In this document: positions 21,266 through 30,981 of the stretch, piece by piece
Numbering within the stretch: the first letter of the stretch is position 1
How the letters are laid out: every line of letters starts with the position of its first letter
Assembly (NCBI RefSeq): GCF_017310545.1
Contig: NZ_CP066203.1
Span: 1,116,001 to 1,180,000 of the forward strand
Origin: Methylacidimicrobium sp. B4
Lineage (GTDB): Bacteria; Verrucomicrobiota; Verrucomicrobiia; Methylacidiphilales; Methylacidiphilaceae
DNA length: 64,000 nucleotides
Direction: 5' to 3'
The notes under the pieces: generated by a model
The model's database searches: none
The model's input: only the letters and a program-made list of their open reading frames with translations
Told to the model about the DNA's origin: nothing
Position numbers and translations under genes: made by a program

Positions 21266-22555
21266 GTGGAGCGTCGTTCATCCGCGAGCCTCTGGCAAGA
21301 GGCGCAGGCTCTTTTCCCCGGAGGGGTGAACTCCCCGGTCCGGTCCTTTGGCTCCGTAGGGGGGGAGCCCTTTTTCGTGCGGCGCGCGGAAGGGGCGACC
21401 CTTTGGGACGAGGACGGCCGTCCTTATATCGATTATGTCTGCTCCTGGGGAGCGCTCCCGCTCGGCCACGCTCATCCCGCGATCCAGGCCGCCCTCCGGG
21501 AGGCGATCGCCGAAGGAACGAGCTTCGGGATTCCGAGCGCGCGGGAGGTCCGGCTCGGAGAAAAGATTCGCGCTGCGGTCCCCTCGATTGAAAAGCTGCG
21601 CATGACCTCGAGCGGAACCGAAGCCTGCATGACTGCAATCCGCTTGGCTCGCGGCTTCACCGGCCGCGAGAAGATCCTCAAGTTTGCCGGCTGCTACCAT
21701 GGGCACAGCGATTCCCTTTTGGTGAAGGCGGGGTCCGGAGCCCTCACGCACGGAGAGCCCGATAGCGCCGGCATTCCCCGGGCGGTGGCGGAGCTCACGC
21801 TCGTCCTGCCGTGGAACGATAGCGCGGCCGCAAGTGATCTCTTTGCCCGGGAAGGCGATCGGCTCGCCGCGGTCATCCTGGAGCCGGTCCCGGCCAACGC
21901 GGGGCTTCTCCCGCCCCGGGACGGATTCCTTGAGCGGGTCAGGGAGCTGTGCGCCCGATATGGCGTGCTGCTTATTTTCGACGAGGTGATCACCGGCTTC
22001 CGCCTGGGCATGGGGGGAGCCCAGGAACGCTTTGCGATTCGGCCCGACCTCACGATTTTCGGCAAGATCATGGGCGGCGGCCTGCCCGCGGCCGCCCTGG
22101 GTGGCAGGGCGGACATCCTCGACCGGCTGGCCCCGGAGGGCGACGTCTATCAGGCCGGCACCCTGAGCGGGAACCCGCTGGCCATGGCCGCGGGCCTCGC
22201 GCAGATCGAGGAGATGGAGAGCAGCGGGGCCCACGACCGGCTCGAGCGGCTGGGGACGATCCTCGAGACGGAAATCCAGGAGCTTCTGCGGCGCCGGGGG
22301 GAGAGGTGCGTGCAGTTTCAGCGAGTAGCCTCTCTCTTCTGCCTCTTCTTCGCCGAAGGCCCAGTCTTCTCGCTCGAGCAGGCGATGGGGAGCGATCGGA
22401 AGCGATTCGCGCGCTTTTTCCACTCGCTGCTCCGTCAAGGGGTCTTTTTCCCACCTTCCCCCTTCGAAAGCTGCTTTCTCTCCACCGCGCACTCAGAGAA
22501 GGAGATCGAGATGACGGTCGCCGCGGTCGACCAAGCCCTGGAAGAATCCCAATGA
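21266..22555 (+). CDS. hemL: Glutamate-1-semialdehyde 2,1-aminomutase HemL
   Basis: A 429-residue PLP enzyme that turns glutamate-1-semialdehyde into 5-aminolevulinate, the C5 entry to haem. The pyridoxal lysine is K267 in TIFGKIMGGGLP. Other signatures are FPGGVNSPVRSFG, IDYVCSWG and LLIFDEVITGFR. Starts at GTG 21266. The last codons overlap the ATG of the S55 peptidase gene (ATGA). Haem demand from the oxidases and the di-haem peroxidase in this window fits its presence, but no regulatory site for haem control is seen. Confidence 0.96.
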   Translation: MERRSSASLWQEAQALFPGGVNSPVRSFGSVGGEPFFVRRAEGATLWDEDGRPYIDYVCSWGALPLGHAHPAIQAALREAIAEGTSFGIPSAREVRLGEKIRAAVPSIEKLRMTSSGTEACMTAIRLARGFTGREKILKFAGCYHGHSDSLLVKAGSGALTHGEPDSAGIPRAVAELTLVLPWNDSAAASDLFAREGDRLAAVILEPVPANAGLLPPRDGFLERVRELCARYGVLLIFDEVITGFRLGMGGAQERFAIRPDLTIFGKIMGGGLPAAALGGRADILDRLAPEGDVYQAGTLSGNPLAMAAGLAQIEEMESSGAHDRLERLGTILETEIQELLRRRGERCVQFQRVASLFCLFFAEGPVFSLEQAMGSDRKRFARFFHSLLRQGVFFPPSPFESCFLSTAHSEKEIEMTVAAVDQALEESQ

Positions 22556-24318
22556 AGCATCGGTTCCTTCCCGCTCTCCTTCTCCCGCTTTTCTGGCTGG
22601 GCCTTGCCATGAGAGCCCCGGCGACCGGTCCGCAGGAATCGCTCTTCCCTAAGAGCCAGCTCCGTCCGGGCATGCGCGGCCTCACCTACACGGTCCTGCA
22701 AGGCAACAAGATCGAACCGCTCCAGACTGAAATCCTGGGCATTGCCAAGGATTTCGTCGGCCCGGGGCTTGACTTGATCATTGCCAAGCTTGTCGATTCC
22801 AAGACGGCAACGACGGGCGCGGTGCATGGCATGAGCGGGAGTCCTCTCTACATTGATGGCAAGCTCGTGGGCGCGCTTTCGCGGCGGATTGCCTCTTTTG
22901 AGAAGGACGGCCATTGCGGCTTTACCCCGATTGAGGACATGTTGCGTGTCGAGCAGGAGCCGGCTCCGGAGCCCGTCCGTCCCTTGCCGACCCCATTGCA
23001 CGACGCCTGGCACTGGGCGGGACCGCTTCCCCTGCGGGGTCTGGCGCTCCGCGCCGACTATTTGGGGATCCCGCTCTCGGTTGGAGGTCTCAACCCGAAG
23101 GTAGTGTCCCGCTTCCTGGAAGCGATCGGCCTCCGGGGAACGCCGGTGCTCGCCGTGCCGGGCGGGGGGACGACGACCGTCGCGGGCGGCGGCTCCGCCT
23201 TGGAGCCGGGGGCGCCGCTGGCCGCAGTCATGATGACAGGAGACATCAACATCTCGGGAACCGGGACCCTCACCTGGCGCAACGGCAATCGGGTCCTCGC
23301 CTTCGGTCACCCGATGTTCGGTTTCGGCAAGAGCGATCTCCCCATGGCTGCAGCAGAGGTGGTGACGACCGTGCCGAGCTATGAGACGCCCTACAAGCTC
23401 ACCAACGTGGGAAGAGTCGTCGGGACGATCCTGGAAGACCGGCTTTCCGCCATCGGAGGGGAGGTCGGGCAGATGCCGAGGCTGGCGTCCTATCGGATCG
23501 AGCGCCTCCACCGGGGCCGCCCATTGCCCGTGCTGCGGGGAGAGTTTGTCTCGCATCCGCTCTTGACCCCACTCCTGGTGAACCTCGCCATGGGCCAGAT
23601 CTTTTCGGCGACCGACAGCTTCGGCCGCAGCTTCACCCTCTCGGTAGACGGCCTGGTCCATTTTCGCAACCTCCCCGCACTCCATCTGCGAGGGATCTAC
23701 TCCGGCGAAGACGGAGATCTGGCGACGGCGATCCTCGAAATGGTGCAGCCGCTGCAGCTGCTCTTTCAACAGCCTTGGGTCGAGCCGGTCGTCGAGTCGC
23801 TCGAGCTGAAGACCGCGTCTACGGAGGAGGAAGCGAACTGGGGAATCGAAAGAGCCTCGGTGGACAACCCGCGATCTCCTTCCGGAGGAACGATCTGGGT
23901 CAACGTGGTCCTACAGGAGCGACATGGCCGCCGACTCACGCGGAGAGTGCCGCTCCGCCTCCCGGAGGGACTCCACGATCAGCCCGTGGCGATCCGCATC
24001 GCGTCCGGACACGCGCTCGACATGCGGGCCCTTCTGCGCAAGGTTCCCTCGGCAGAAAGCGCCGAGGAGCTCATCGCCTTGCTCAACGACCAGCATCCGA
24101 ACGACACGCTCTACGTGCAAGCGATCACCGAATCCTCGGGGCTCGTCTCGGAAGCCAGCGACCTGCCCGCCCTCCCCCCGACGGTTCGGGCGACCCTTTC
24201 TCCCTCCACCTCTTCCAAGCAGGCCGATCCCTGGAACGAGCTGGTCTGGTCCGAGCAGTCCCTTTCGGTCCCGGGAGTCGTCAACGGCGAGCAGCTTGTC
24301 CGAATCGACGTGCGGTGA
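22552..24318 (+). CDS. Exported SpoIVB-type peptidase S55 domain protein
   Basis: A 588-residue protein with a signal leader (MKHRFLPALLLPLFWLGLAM). The N-terminal half carries PGMRGLTYTVLQG, then GAVHGMSGSPLYIDGKLVGAL. The GMSGSP loop is the S55 active-site serine motif. A second conserved block is VLAFGHPMFGFGKSD, which supplies a His. The C-terminal half (from about residue 400) is beta-rich and may hold substrate- or protein-binding modules. SpoIVB is a signalling protease of Bacillus. Relatives in Gram-negative bacteria that do not sporulate are uncharacterised. It overlaps hemL by 4 bp. Confidence 0.8.
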   Translation: MKHRFLPALLLPLFWLGLAMRAPATGPQESLFPKSQLRPGMRGLTYTVLQGNKIEPLQTEILGIAKDFVGPGLDLIIAKLVDSKTATTGAVHGMSGSPLYIDGKLVGALSRRIASFEKDGHCGFTPIEDMLRVEQEPAPEPVRPLPTPLHDAWHWAGPLPLRGLALRADYLGIPLSVGGLNPKVVSRFLEAIGLRGTPVLAVPGGGTTTVAGGGSALEPGAPLAAVMMTGDINISGTGTLTWRNGNRVLAFGHPMFGFGKSDLPMAAAEVVTTVPSYETPYKLTNVGRVVGTILEDRLSAIGGEVGQMPRLASYRIERLHRGRPLPVLRGEFVSHPLLTPLLVNLAMGQIFSATDSFGRSFTLSVDGLVHFRNLPALHLRGIYSGEDGDLATAILEMVQPLQLLFQQPWVEPVVESLELKTASTEEEANWGIERASVDNPRSPSGGTIWVNVVLQERHGRRLTRRVPLRLPEGLHDQPVAIRIASGHALDMRALLRKVPSAESAEELIALLNDQHPNDTLYVQAITESSGLVSEASDLPALPPTVRATLSPSTSSKQADPWNELVWSEQSLSVPGVVNGEQLVRIDVR

Positions 24319-24328
24319 AGGGCGGCGC

Positions 24329-24358
24329 TTGACGGCCTTCGGCGGAAGTCGGTAAACA
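24329..24358 (+). promoter_or_regulatory. Candidate promoter for the di-haem cytochrome c peroxidase gene
   Basis: TTGACG (24329-24334) and TAAACA (24353-24358) are separated by 18 bp, close to sigma-70 boxes. They lie between the S55 gene stop and the peroxidase start. A strong GGAGG follows about 80 bp later, next to the ATG at 24445. Confidence 0.45.
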
Positions 24359-24444
24359 ATAAGCACTGCGGGTTGCGAACGATCGCAGACCAGGAGAATC
24401 CCCGGGTGCGGGGAGCTCTCGAAGTGCTCGATACGGAGGACAGG

Positions 24445-25476
24445 ATGAACGGGAAGCGTCTGATTCTTTGTGCTTTCGTTTTGACCCATCAGTACATCGT
24501 CGGCTCGGTAATCGGGCAAACGGTCGATCCCGATCAGGCCAAGCAGATCTTCGGCGTGCTGCCCCACGTGGCAGAAAATCCGCAGAACCCCGTGACTCCG
24601 GAAAAGGTCGCCTTGGGAAAGTCGCTCTATTTCGACCGGCGGCTCTCCAAGAGCAGCTCGATCAGTTGCGCCAGCTGCCATGACCTGACCATGGCCGGAG
24701 TCGACGGACTCTCCACCTCGCTTGGCTACCGCTGGCAGCTCGGCCCTCGTAATGCCCCTACCGTCCTGAACGCCGCCTTGGAGTTTACGCAATTCTGGGA
24801 CGGCCGGGCCAAGGATGTGGAGGAGCAGGCCAAGGGCCCGATCCTCAATCCCAAGGAGATGGCGGCGACGAAAGAGCTGGTCCTGCAGCGGCTCAAGAGC
24901 ATTCCGGAATATGTCGATGCCTTTCACAAGGCCTTCCCGGAAGAGAAGGAGCCTCTCACCTACGACAACACCGCGAAGGCCATTGCCGCGTTCGAGCGGA
25001 CCCTGCTGACCCCCTCTCGCTTTGACCAGTACATCGCCGGTAACGCCTCCGCCCTCAGCGAGCAGGAACGTCAGGGGCTAAGCACCTTCGTGAGCGTCGG
25101 CTGCACTACCTGCCACAACGGAGTCGGAGTCGGCGGAGGAAGCTTTCAGAAATTCGGCGTAATCCACAAGCCAGATTGGCTCAAGGACTTGGGGAGGTAT
25201 GAGGTAACCAAGAACGACGCGGACAAATATGTCTTCAAGGTACCATCGCTTCGCAACGTCGCCCTGACCGCCCCCTATTTCAACGACGGCTCGGTCTGGA
25301 GCCTGGAAGAAGCCGTCAAGACGATGGCCTATGCGCAATTGGGCCGCACGCTTTCGGAGGCGGAGGTCAAGAACATCGCAGCCTTCCTGCACGCCCTCTC
25401 GGCGGATCCCGCCTTCGTCGTCTCGCCCCCGACGCTGCCCCCCTCTTCCCTCTCGACGCCAAAGCCGATGCCGTAA
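24445..25476 (+). CDS. Di-haem cytochrome c peroxidase family protein
   Basis: A 343-residue periplasmic protein. ATG 24445 follows GGAGG with 5-6 bp. The leader covers about residues 1-25. Two haem c sites are seen: CASCH at 75-79, within SCASCHDLTMAGVDG, and CTTCH at 220-224, within SVGCTTCHNG. RNAPTVLNAA and FWDGRAKDVEEQA between them are typical of CCP/MauG proteins. The family reduces hydrogen peroxide with electrons from cytochrome c or does oxidative protein modification; the former is more likely here. The C-terminal Pro/Ser tail (about 20 residues) is not part of the fold. A beta-propeller-like gene follows after 10 bp. Confidence 0.9.
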   Translation: MNGKRLILCAFVLTHQYIVGSVIGQTVDPDQAKQIFGVLPHVAENPQNPVTPEKVALGKSLYFDRRLSKSSSISCASCHDLTMAGVDGLSTSLGYRWQLGPRNAPTVLNAALEFTQFWDGRAKDVEEQAKGPILNPKEMAATKELVLQRLKSIPEYVDAFHKAFPEEKEPLTYDNTAKAIAAFERTLLTPSRFDQYIAGNASALSEQERQGLSTFVSVGCTTCHNGVGVGGGSFQKFGVIHKPDWLKDLGRYEVTKNDADKYVFKVPSLRNVALTAPYFNDGSVWSLEEAVKTMAYAQLGRTLSEAEVKNIAAFLHALSADPAFVVSPPTLPPSSLSTPKPMP

Positions 25477-25486
25477 GGGGTTCCTT

Positions 25487-27649
25487 TTGCCGCCCCTCTT
25501 CCGTCGCAAGACTCTCCCCCGGTTTGCCACCGCCCTAGCGTGGCTTGTCTGCGCCGGGCAGGGCTTCGCCATTCATCCGCAGCGGATCGTCCTCGACACT
25601 TATTCGGACTTTGCGCTGGGCACCGCCGAGGGCGTGACTGTCTGCGATGCGGGCCTCCTGCAGCCCGCACCCTCGGTCGAGCTGATGGCGAGGCTGCCCG
25701 CCGACCAGCTTTGGACGATTCTCCCGGAAGGCGGCGGGTCGGTGCTCGTGGCCACCTCTCCCGAGGCAAAGATCTTCCGCATCGGACAACATCGGGAGGC
25801 GACGCTTCTGGCATCCTTCCGCGAGCACCAGCTCTACGCGATGGCCCGCGGCCCAAAGGGTGAGCTTTTTGCGGCGACATCCCCCAATGGCAAGATCTAC
25901 CTCGTCCCCGAGAAAGGGGCGCCGGTCGTCTACTTCGATCCCAAGGAAAAGTACATCTGGTCGCTTCTTTTCGATCGTGACGGCATCCTCTATGCCGGAA
26001 CCGGCACCGGCGGGAAGATCTATCGCGTCGAGGGGCCGCAAAAGGGAAGCCTCTTCTGCACCACCGGGGAGACGCATGTCCGCTGCCTCGCTTGGGAAAG
26101 ACCGGGAGTGCTGCTCGCAGGCAGCGCGCCGCGCGGGCTTCTTCTCCGCGTCCTGCCCGGGGGACGGGCCGTAGCTCTTGCCGACAGCGAGAGAGAAGAG
26201 GTCAACCAGATCGTCGTCTCCTCCGACGGCTCCGTCTTCTTTTCCGCCGTCGGGATCCGCCATGCTCCCCGGGCTCCGGGGAGCTCCCCGGAGCCCGGCG
26301 CCGCTGCAACCGACCTCGGCACATCTCCCCCGGAAGCTGCCGAATTCGAAGAGCCGCAGCGGGAACCGGGCCGTGGGCTCCCGCTTGGGATGATCAAGAT
26401 TGCTGCGCCCGCGCCTCTCTCCCAGATCTGGATGATCGATCGATCCCTCGTTCCCCGGACGATTTGGGGGAGTCGCGAGGTCCTCTTCTCTCTCCTCCAG
26501 GCTCCGCTCGGCCTTTTGGCCGGGACGAACGGCGACGGTTATCTCTACCGGATCAGTCCGGAAGGGAGGAGCGATCGTTTCCTCAAGATCGACGCTCCCT
26601 CTGTTCAGGTTGCCGTAGCCACTCGCTCGCAAGAGCTCCTTCTGGGCGCCAGCAACCCCGCTCGCGTCTTTCTGGCGGGCGGAGCTCCCCGGTCCGCAGG
26701 TCTCTACCGCTCCGCTCCCCTTGACGCCGGGAATTTCGCCCGGTGGGGGCGCTTGCTCGTCGAAAAAACGGGCGCGGTAGAAGTTCGGACGCGAACGGGG
26801 AACAGCGCAAAGCCAGATGGCTCCTGGTACGAATGGCTTCCGGCTCCCGATGGCCGCTGCCAGAACCCACCGGGCCGCTATTTTCAGTTCGAGCTCGGGC
26901 TGGCCCAGGGGAGCTCGGTCAATCGCGTCCAAGCGGTCTTTTTGCCCTATAACCTGCCCCCGAAGATCGAGAAGCTCCAAATTCTTCCGCCGGGAGTCGC
27001 CTACTCGGAGCTGCCGCCCCCTCCCACTCCGTTCCAGGCGCGCACGCTCGATCAACTGCTTGCCCAGGAAGAGAAGCCCGAGCCGATGGACATCTTCCCT
27101 CCCATGCCTCCCCGCTATCAGGCGAAGGAAGCCCGCGGGCTCCGCACCGCCGTTTGGAAAGCGGAGGATCTGGACGGCGACGACCTCCGTTATTCGGTCT
27201 TCTATCGAAACGAAAAGGAAAGCTCGTGGCATCTCCTCGTCAAGGATTGGGAGGAGGAGCTCTTCAGCTGGGACACATCCGGATGGCCCGATGGCCGCTA
27301 TCTCCTCAAGATCGAAGCTTCCGATGCTCGGGACAATGCGCCGGGAGAGGGGCTCACCGGCTCCCTCAACAGCCGCTCGTTCCTCGTCGACAATACGCCG
27401 CCGCGCATCCGCATCCTCTCATCGGGGGAGGGAAAGCTCCGCTTCCGCGTGAGCGAGGACGCGAGCGGGATCCAAACGGTCCAGATTTCGCGCGACGGCC
27501 GCGAATTCTTGCCGATTCCGCCGCTCGACGGGATCCTCGATTCCGAAGAGGAGGAGTTTGAAACGGCCCTCGCAAAAGGGGAAACCCTCTTCATCCGCGC
27601 GGAGGACGAAGCCGGGAACGTCGCGAGCGCCTCCTCAGCGAGCAGATGA
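25487..27649 (+). CDS. Exported beta-propeller-like protein, function unknown
   Basis: A 720-residue protein. The chosen TTG start at 25487 is 6 bp after AGGGG and leads into a leader (LPRFATALAWLVCAG) and a likely cleavage after GFA. Residues about 60-450 have repeating short blocks such as LWTILPEGGGSVLVAT, LYAMARGPKGELFAAT and IWSLLFDRDGILYAGTG, the pattern of an NHL- or SMP-30-type propeller. The C-terminal part (about residue 540 onwards) resembles fibronectin-like or Ig-like strands (SSWHLLVKDWEEELFSWDTS, SFLVDNTPPRIRI). No catalytic motif. It may be a periplasmic binding or scaffold protein. Being 10 bp after a peroxidase it may share its transcript. Confidence 0.65.
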   Translation: MPPLFRRKTLPRFATALAWLVCAGQGFAIHPQRIVLDTYSDFALGTAEGVTVCDAGLLQPAPSVELMARLPADQLWTILPEGGGSVLVATSPEAKIFRIGQHREATLLASFREHQLYAMARGPKGELFAATSPNGKIYLVPEKGAPVVYFDPKEKYIWSLLFDRDGILYAGTGTGGKIYRVEGPQKGSLFCTTGETHVRCLAWERPGVLLAGSAPRGLLLRVLPGGRAVALADSEREEVNQIVVSSDGSVFFSAVGIRHAPRAPGSSPEPGAAATDLGTSPPEAAEFEEPQREPGRGLPLGMIKIAAPAPLSQIWMIDRSLVPRTIWGSREVLFSLLQAPLGLLAGTNGDGYLYRISPEGRSDRFLKIDAPSVQVAVATRSQELLLGASNPARVFLAGGAPRSAGLYRSAPLDAGNFARWGRLLVEKTGAVEVRTRTGNSAKPDGSWYEWLPAPDGRCQNPPGRYFQFELGLAQGSSVNRVQAVFLPYNLPPKIEKLQILPPGVAYSELPPPPTPFQARTLDQLLAQEEKPEPMDIFPPMPPRYQAKEARGLRTAVWKAEDLDGDDLRYSVFYRNEKESSWHLLVKDWEEELFSWDTSGWPDGRYLLKIEASDARDNAPGEGLTGSLNSRSFLVDNTPPRIRILSSGEGKLRFRVSEDASGIQTVQISRDGREFLPIPPLDGILDSEEEEFETALAKGETLFIRAEDEAGNVASASSASR

Positions 27650-27672
27650 AGGCTCCCGGCACGCCGCCCGCG

Positions 27673-29745
27673 TCAGGCGGGCGACCCTTCCAACCCGGGC
27701 AAAAGACCTCCCGCAGCCTTCTCTCCGGGGGCCGGAGCAGGGGCAACGTTTCCGGCAGCAGCTGGCAGGGCGTTGCTGGGAGGGGTCGGCCGCGGCGGGG
27801 GAGAAGCCAGGCGTCCGGTCCGGATAATCTCTTCCGCTTGCCGGGCATCCAAGGTTTCGTAGTCGAGGAGCGCCTTCGCCAGCGCCTCCACCTGCGTGCG
27901 ATTCGCAATGATCAGATCCTTCGCACGCTGATAGGCATCCTGGATCAGCTGCTTGACCTCCCCGTCGATGGCTTCGGCGGTCGCCTCGCTGTAGGCCCTC
28001 GACATGCCCAGGTCCCGCCCCAGGAAAGTCATGGTCGGATCGTCCGCATAGTGGACCATGCCCAGCTTCTCGCTCATGCCCCACTCGCACACCATCCGGC
28101 GGGCATACCAGGTAGCCTGCCGGATGTCACCGCTCGCTCCACTGGAGATGTCGCCCAGGAAGACCTCCTCCGCCACTCGCCCCCCCATTGCAACGCAGAG
28201 GCTGTCGAGAAGCTCCTTCTTCCTCGTGTTGTATCGATCGCTTGCCGGCAGCATCATCGTGACCCCTAGGGCCGGCCCCCGCGGAATGATGCTCACCTTA
28301 TGCAGCGGGTCGGTATGCTCCAGCAGCACGTTGAGGAGCGCATGGCCCGCCTCGTGGAAGGCGGTGATCCGCTTCTCCTCCTCGCTCATTGCCAAGCTCT
28401 TGCGCTCGCGCCCCCAGCGCACCTTGTCCCGAGCCTCTTCCAGTTCCGGCTGCCCGATCGACTCCTTCCCCCTTCCGGCCGCCAAGAGGGCCGCTTCGTT
28501 GATCAAGTTGGCGAGCTCCGCTCCTGAAAAGCCGGCGGTGCCTCTGGCCAGGGAATGAAGATCGGCCTCATTCGAGAGCTTCACCTTGGTCGAGTGGACC
28601 TTGAGGACCTCTTCGCGTCCCCGAATGTCCGGCAGGTTGACGCGCACTTCCCGGTCGAACCGGCCGGGGCGGAGGAGAGCCGCATCGAGCACGTCCTTCC
28701 GGTTGGTCGCGGCGATGACAATAACCCCTTCCTGGGATTCGATCCCATCCATTTCGACCAGCAAGGCGTTGAGCGTCTGCTCGCGCTCGTCGTGGCCTCC
28801 GCCCAAGCCGGTGCCCCGGCTCCGTCCCACCGCATCGATCTCATCGATGAAGACGATGCAGGGAGCATGGCGCCGGGACTGCTCGAACATGTCCCGGACC
28901 CGCGAAGCGCCCACCCCGACGAACATCTCCACAAAGTCAGAGCCGCTGATGCTGAAGAAGGGCACATCGGCCTCGCCCGCGATCGCCTTGGCGAGCAGAG
29001 TCTTCCCCGTTCCGGGAGGCCCGACCATCAGGACGCCCTTGGGAATCCGTCCGCCCAGCTTCTGGAACCGCTTCGGATCCTTGAGGAACTCCACGATCTC
29101 CTGCACCTCCTGCTTGGCTTCCTCGATCCCTGCCACGTCCTGAAAGGTAATCTTGGTCTTTTCCCCGGAGAGGAGCCGCACACGGCTCTTCCCGAAGCTG
29201 AAGGCGGTCTTCCCCGCCATCCGGATCTGCTGCCGGAAGAGCAAGTAGAGAGCCAGGATGAAGAGCAGAAAGGGCAGGATGCTCAGCAGCGCCTGGCCCC
29301 AAAAATTATGGACGACCCGGATGTCAACCTCCGGGAACCCCCTGGCGGCAAGAAGATCGTGAAGATCCCGGTTGAAATCGAGATCGACGATCGTTCGAAA
29401 CGGGACGAGAGCCATCCCCCCCGGCGAGTCGGGCGAGGGCTTGACGTAGCGCCCTTCCAGATAGGTTTGTCCGTTCGAAGTGTCACGGACGAAGGCGATC
29501 GACTTCACTTGCTTCTGGTCGAGGAGCCGGACGAGCTGCGGCAGCGTCTTGCCCTCGATCGTCGGGGTCGGCCCCGCGCCCACGAAGTAGAGCAGCGCGG
29601 AAAAGACGAAGGCGACCAGAAGGAAGAAGACCAACCCCTTCCATTTGCCGTCTCCCGAGCCTTTCTGGTCCCGCAGCGGGGAGTCGTTCTTCTTGCCTCG
29701 AGCGTGCTTGTTTCTTTCCGGAAACTGGGTCGGCGTCAACGCCAT
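27673..29745 (-). CDS. ftsH: ATP-dependent zinc metalloprotease FtsH
   Basis: A 690-residue membrane protease. Two membrane helices flank a periplasmic domain (about residues 40-175). The AAA+ module has GPPGTGKT, then [10 protein letters not shown] and an SRH near [20 protein letters not shown]. The zinc site is HEAGH in [13 protein letters not shown], with a downstream Glu/Asp. The substrate gate [13 protein letters not shown] is normal. ATG 29745 (MALTPTQ) follows AAAGGAGA, and an upstream ATG at 29790 seems less likely. FtsH degrades misfolded membrane proteins and regulates LPS synthesis in some bacteria. The tail after about residue 630 is Pro/Ala/Gly-rich. Confidence 0.96.
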   Translation of the reverse strand: MALTPTQFPERNKHARGKKNDSPLRDQKGSGDGKWKGLVFFLLVAFVFSALLYFVGAGPTPTIEGKTLPQLVRLLDQKQVKSIAFVRDTSNGQTYLEGRYVKPSPDSPGGMALVPFRTIVDLDFNRDLHDLLAARGFPEVDIRVVHNFWGQALLSILPFLLFILALYLLFRQQIRMAGKTAFSFGKSRVRLLSGEKTKITFQDVAGIEEAKQEVQEIVEFLKDPKRFQKLGGRIPKGVLMVGPPGTGKTLLAKAIAGEADVPFFSISGSDFVEMFVGVGASRVRDMFEQSRRHAPCIVFIDEIDAVGRSRGTGLGGGHDEREQTLNALLVEMDGIESQEGVIVIAATNRKDVLDAALLRPGRFDREVRVNLPDIRGREEVLKVHSTKVKLSNEADLHSLARGTAGFSGAELANLINEAALLAAGRGKESIGQPELEEARDKVRWGRERKSLAMSEEEKRITAFHEAGHALLNVLLEHTDPLHKVSIIPRGPALGVTMMLPASDRYNTRKKELLDSLCVAMGGRVAEEVFLGDISSGASGDIRQATWYARRMVCEWGMSEKLGMVHYADDPTMTFLGRDLGMSRAYSEATAEAIDGEVKQLIQDAYQRAKDLIIANRTQVEALAKALLDYETLDARQAEEIIRTGRLASPPPRPTPPSNALPAAAGNVAPAPAPGEKAAGGLLPGLEGSPA

Positions 29746-29802
29746 CGTCTTGTTCTCCTTTGGTCTGAGTATCGATCTAGACCATATCACCGGTCATCTG
29801 GA

Positions 29803-30981
29803 CTAGCAAACCGGCGCCGGATTCGCGATCGAGCTCGGGCACCCCGCTCCGACCGCTTCTCCGGCCGGGCGGGTGACCGAAGCAAACCGGTAGTAGGTGT
29901 CCCGCGCCACCGGCTCGCGACCACTCTCCCGGATCGCCGATGCGAGGGCGTCGGCAGTTTGCGAAACAGGGCTCCTCGAGCCCGCCATGTGAAAGATCTT
30001 TTCCTCCTCGATCGTCCCATGGAGATCGTCCGCTCCAAACGAAAGGGCGACCTGGCCCAGGGACAGGCCCGAGCTGATCCAGTACGAGGTGATGTGGTCG
30101 ACGTTGTCGAGATAGATGCGGCTGACCGAGAGAGTGCGCAGGGTATCCAAGGGACTCGCCCTCCGGAGGTGGGAAAGCTTCGTATTAGCCGGCTCGAAGG
30201 CAAACGGGACGAAGCCGCAAAAGCCCCGGGTCTCCTGCTGCAGCTCGCGCAAGCGCCGCAGGTGATCGACGCGGTGAGCCAGCGTCTCCACATGGCCGAA
30301 GAGCATCGTAGCGGTACTCTTCTTCCCCATCCCGTGCCAGATCCGATGAACTTCGAGCCACTCCTCGGCGCTCTCCTTCCCCCGACAAATCTGATCTCGA
30401 ACCTCGGCATCGAAAATTTCGGCTCCACCGCCCGTGAGGGAATCGAGGCCCGAGGCGGCGAGATCCTCGAGAACCTCCGGGATGGAGCGGCGGGCGATTC
30501 GATGCGCCAAGTGGCGGATCTCCACAGCGGTGAATGCCTTGACCATCATCCCGGGGCAACGCTCCTTGATTGCGGAGATCAGATCCCGGTAATAGGAAAA
30601 CGGCAGCTTGGGATGAAGGCCTCCCACGCAGTGCACTTCGACCGCCCCGTTTCTCCATGACTGCACGGCCTGCTCGGCAAGCTCCTCGACCGAATAGAGG
30701 AAGGCACCCGGCTCGCCCGCGCGGCGGTAGAACGCGCAAAAGCGGCAGCTCAAAAGGCAGATGTTGGAGTAGTTGAGATAGCGATTGACGAGATAGGATC
30801 CGCGCACCCCGTTCTTGCGGCGGGAGACCAGATCGGCCAGCGCGCCGACCGCATTGGGATCCGGGCAGGTGAAGAGCCGCAGGGCGCACCCCTCGTCGAT
30901 CCTCTCCCCCGCGGCGACCCGCTCAGCGATGTCCGCGATCTCGGCCTTACGACAGGCATCCCAAAGGGCTGTCACAGCCAT
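29803..30981 (-). CDS. mqnE: Aminofutalosine synthase MqnE
   Basis: A 392-residue radical SAM enzyme that joins the enolpyruvyl benzoate from MqnA to adenosine on the futalosine route to menaquinone. The 4Fe-4S cysteines are C75, C79 and C82 (NICLLSCRFCAFYRR). GGLHPKLPF, LTGGGAEIF and HGTIEEEKIFHMAG mark it as MqnE rather than MqnC, which is encoded at 41888. It overlaps the mqnP gene by 10 bp, so it belongs with mqnP and ubiX. The C-terminal tail (about 20 residues after residue 370) is variable. Confidence 0.93.
   Translation of the reverse strand: MAVTALWDACRKAEIADIAERVAAGERIDEGCALRLFTCPDPNAVGALADLVSRRKNGVRGSYLVNRYLNYSNICLLSCRFCAFYRRAGEPGAFLYSVEELAEQAVQSWRNGAVEVHCVGGLHPKLPFSYYRDLISAIKERCPGMMVKAFTAVEIRHLAHRIARRSIPEVLEDLAASGLDSLTGGGAEIFDAEVRDQICRGKESAEEWLEVHRIWHGMGKKSTATMLFGHVETLAHRVDHLRRLRELQQETRGFCGFVPFAFEPANTKLSHLRRASPLDTLRTLSVSRIYLDNVDHITSYWISSGLSLGQVALSFGADDLHGTIEEEKIFHMAGSRSPVSQTADALASAIRESGREPVARDTYYRFASVTRPAGEAVGAGCPSSIANPAPVC

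Noticed and set aside
28555-30660. A 701-codon rightward frame opposite ftsH and mqnE
   Set aside because: Antisense to two certain genes, with no recognisable domain or ribosome-binding site.
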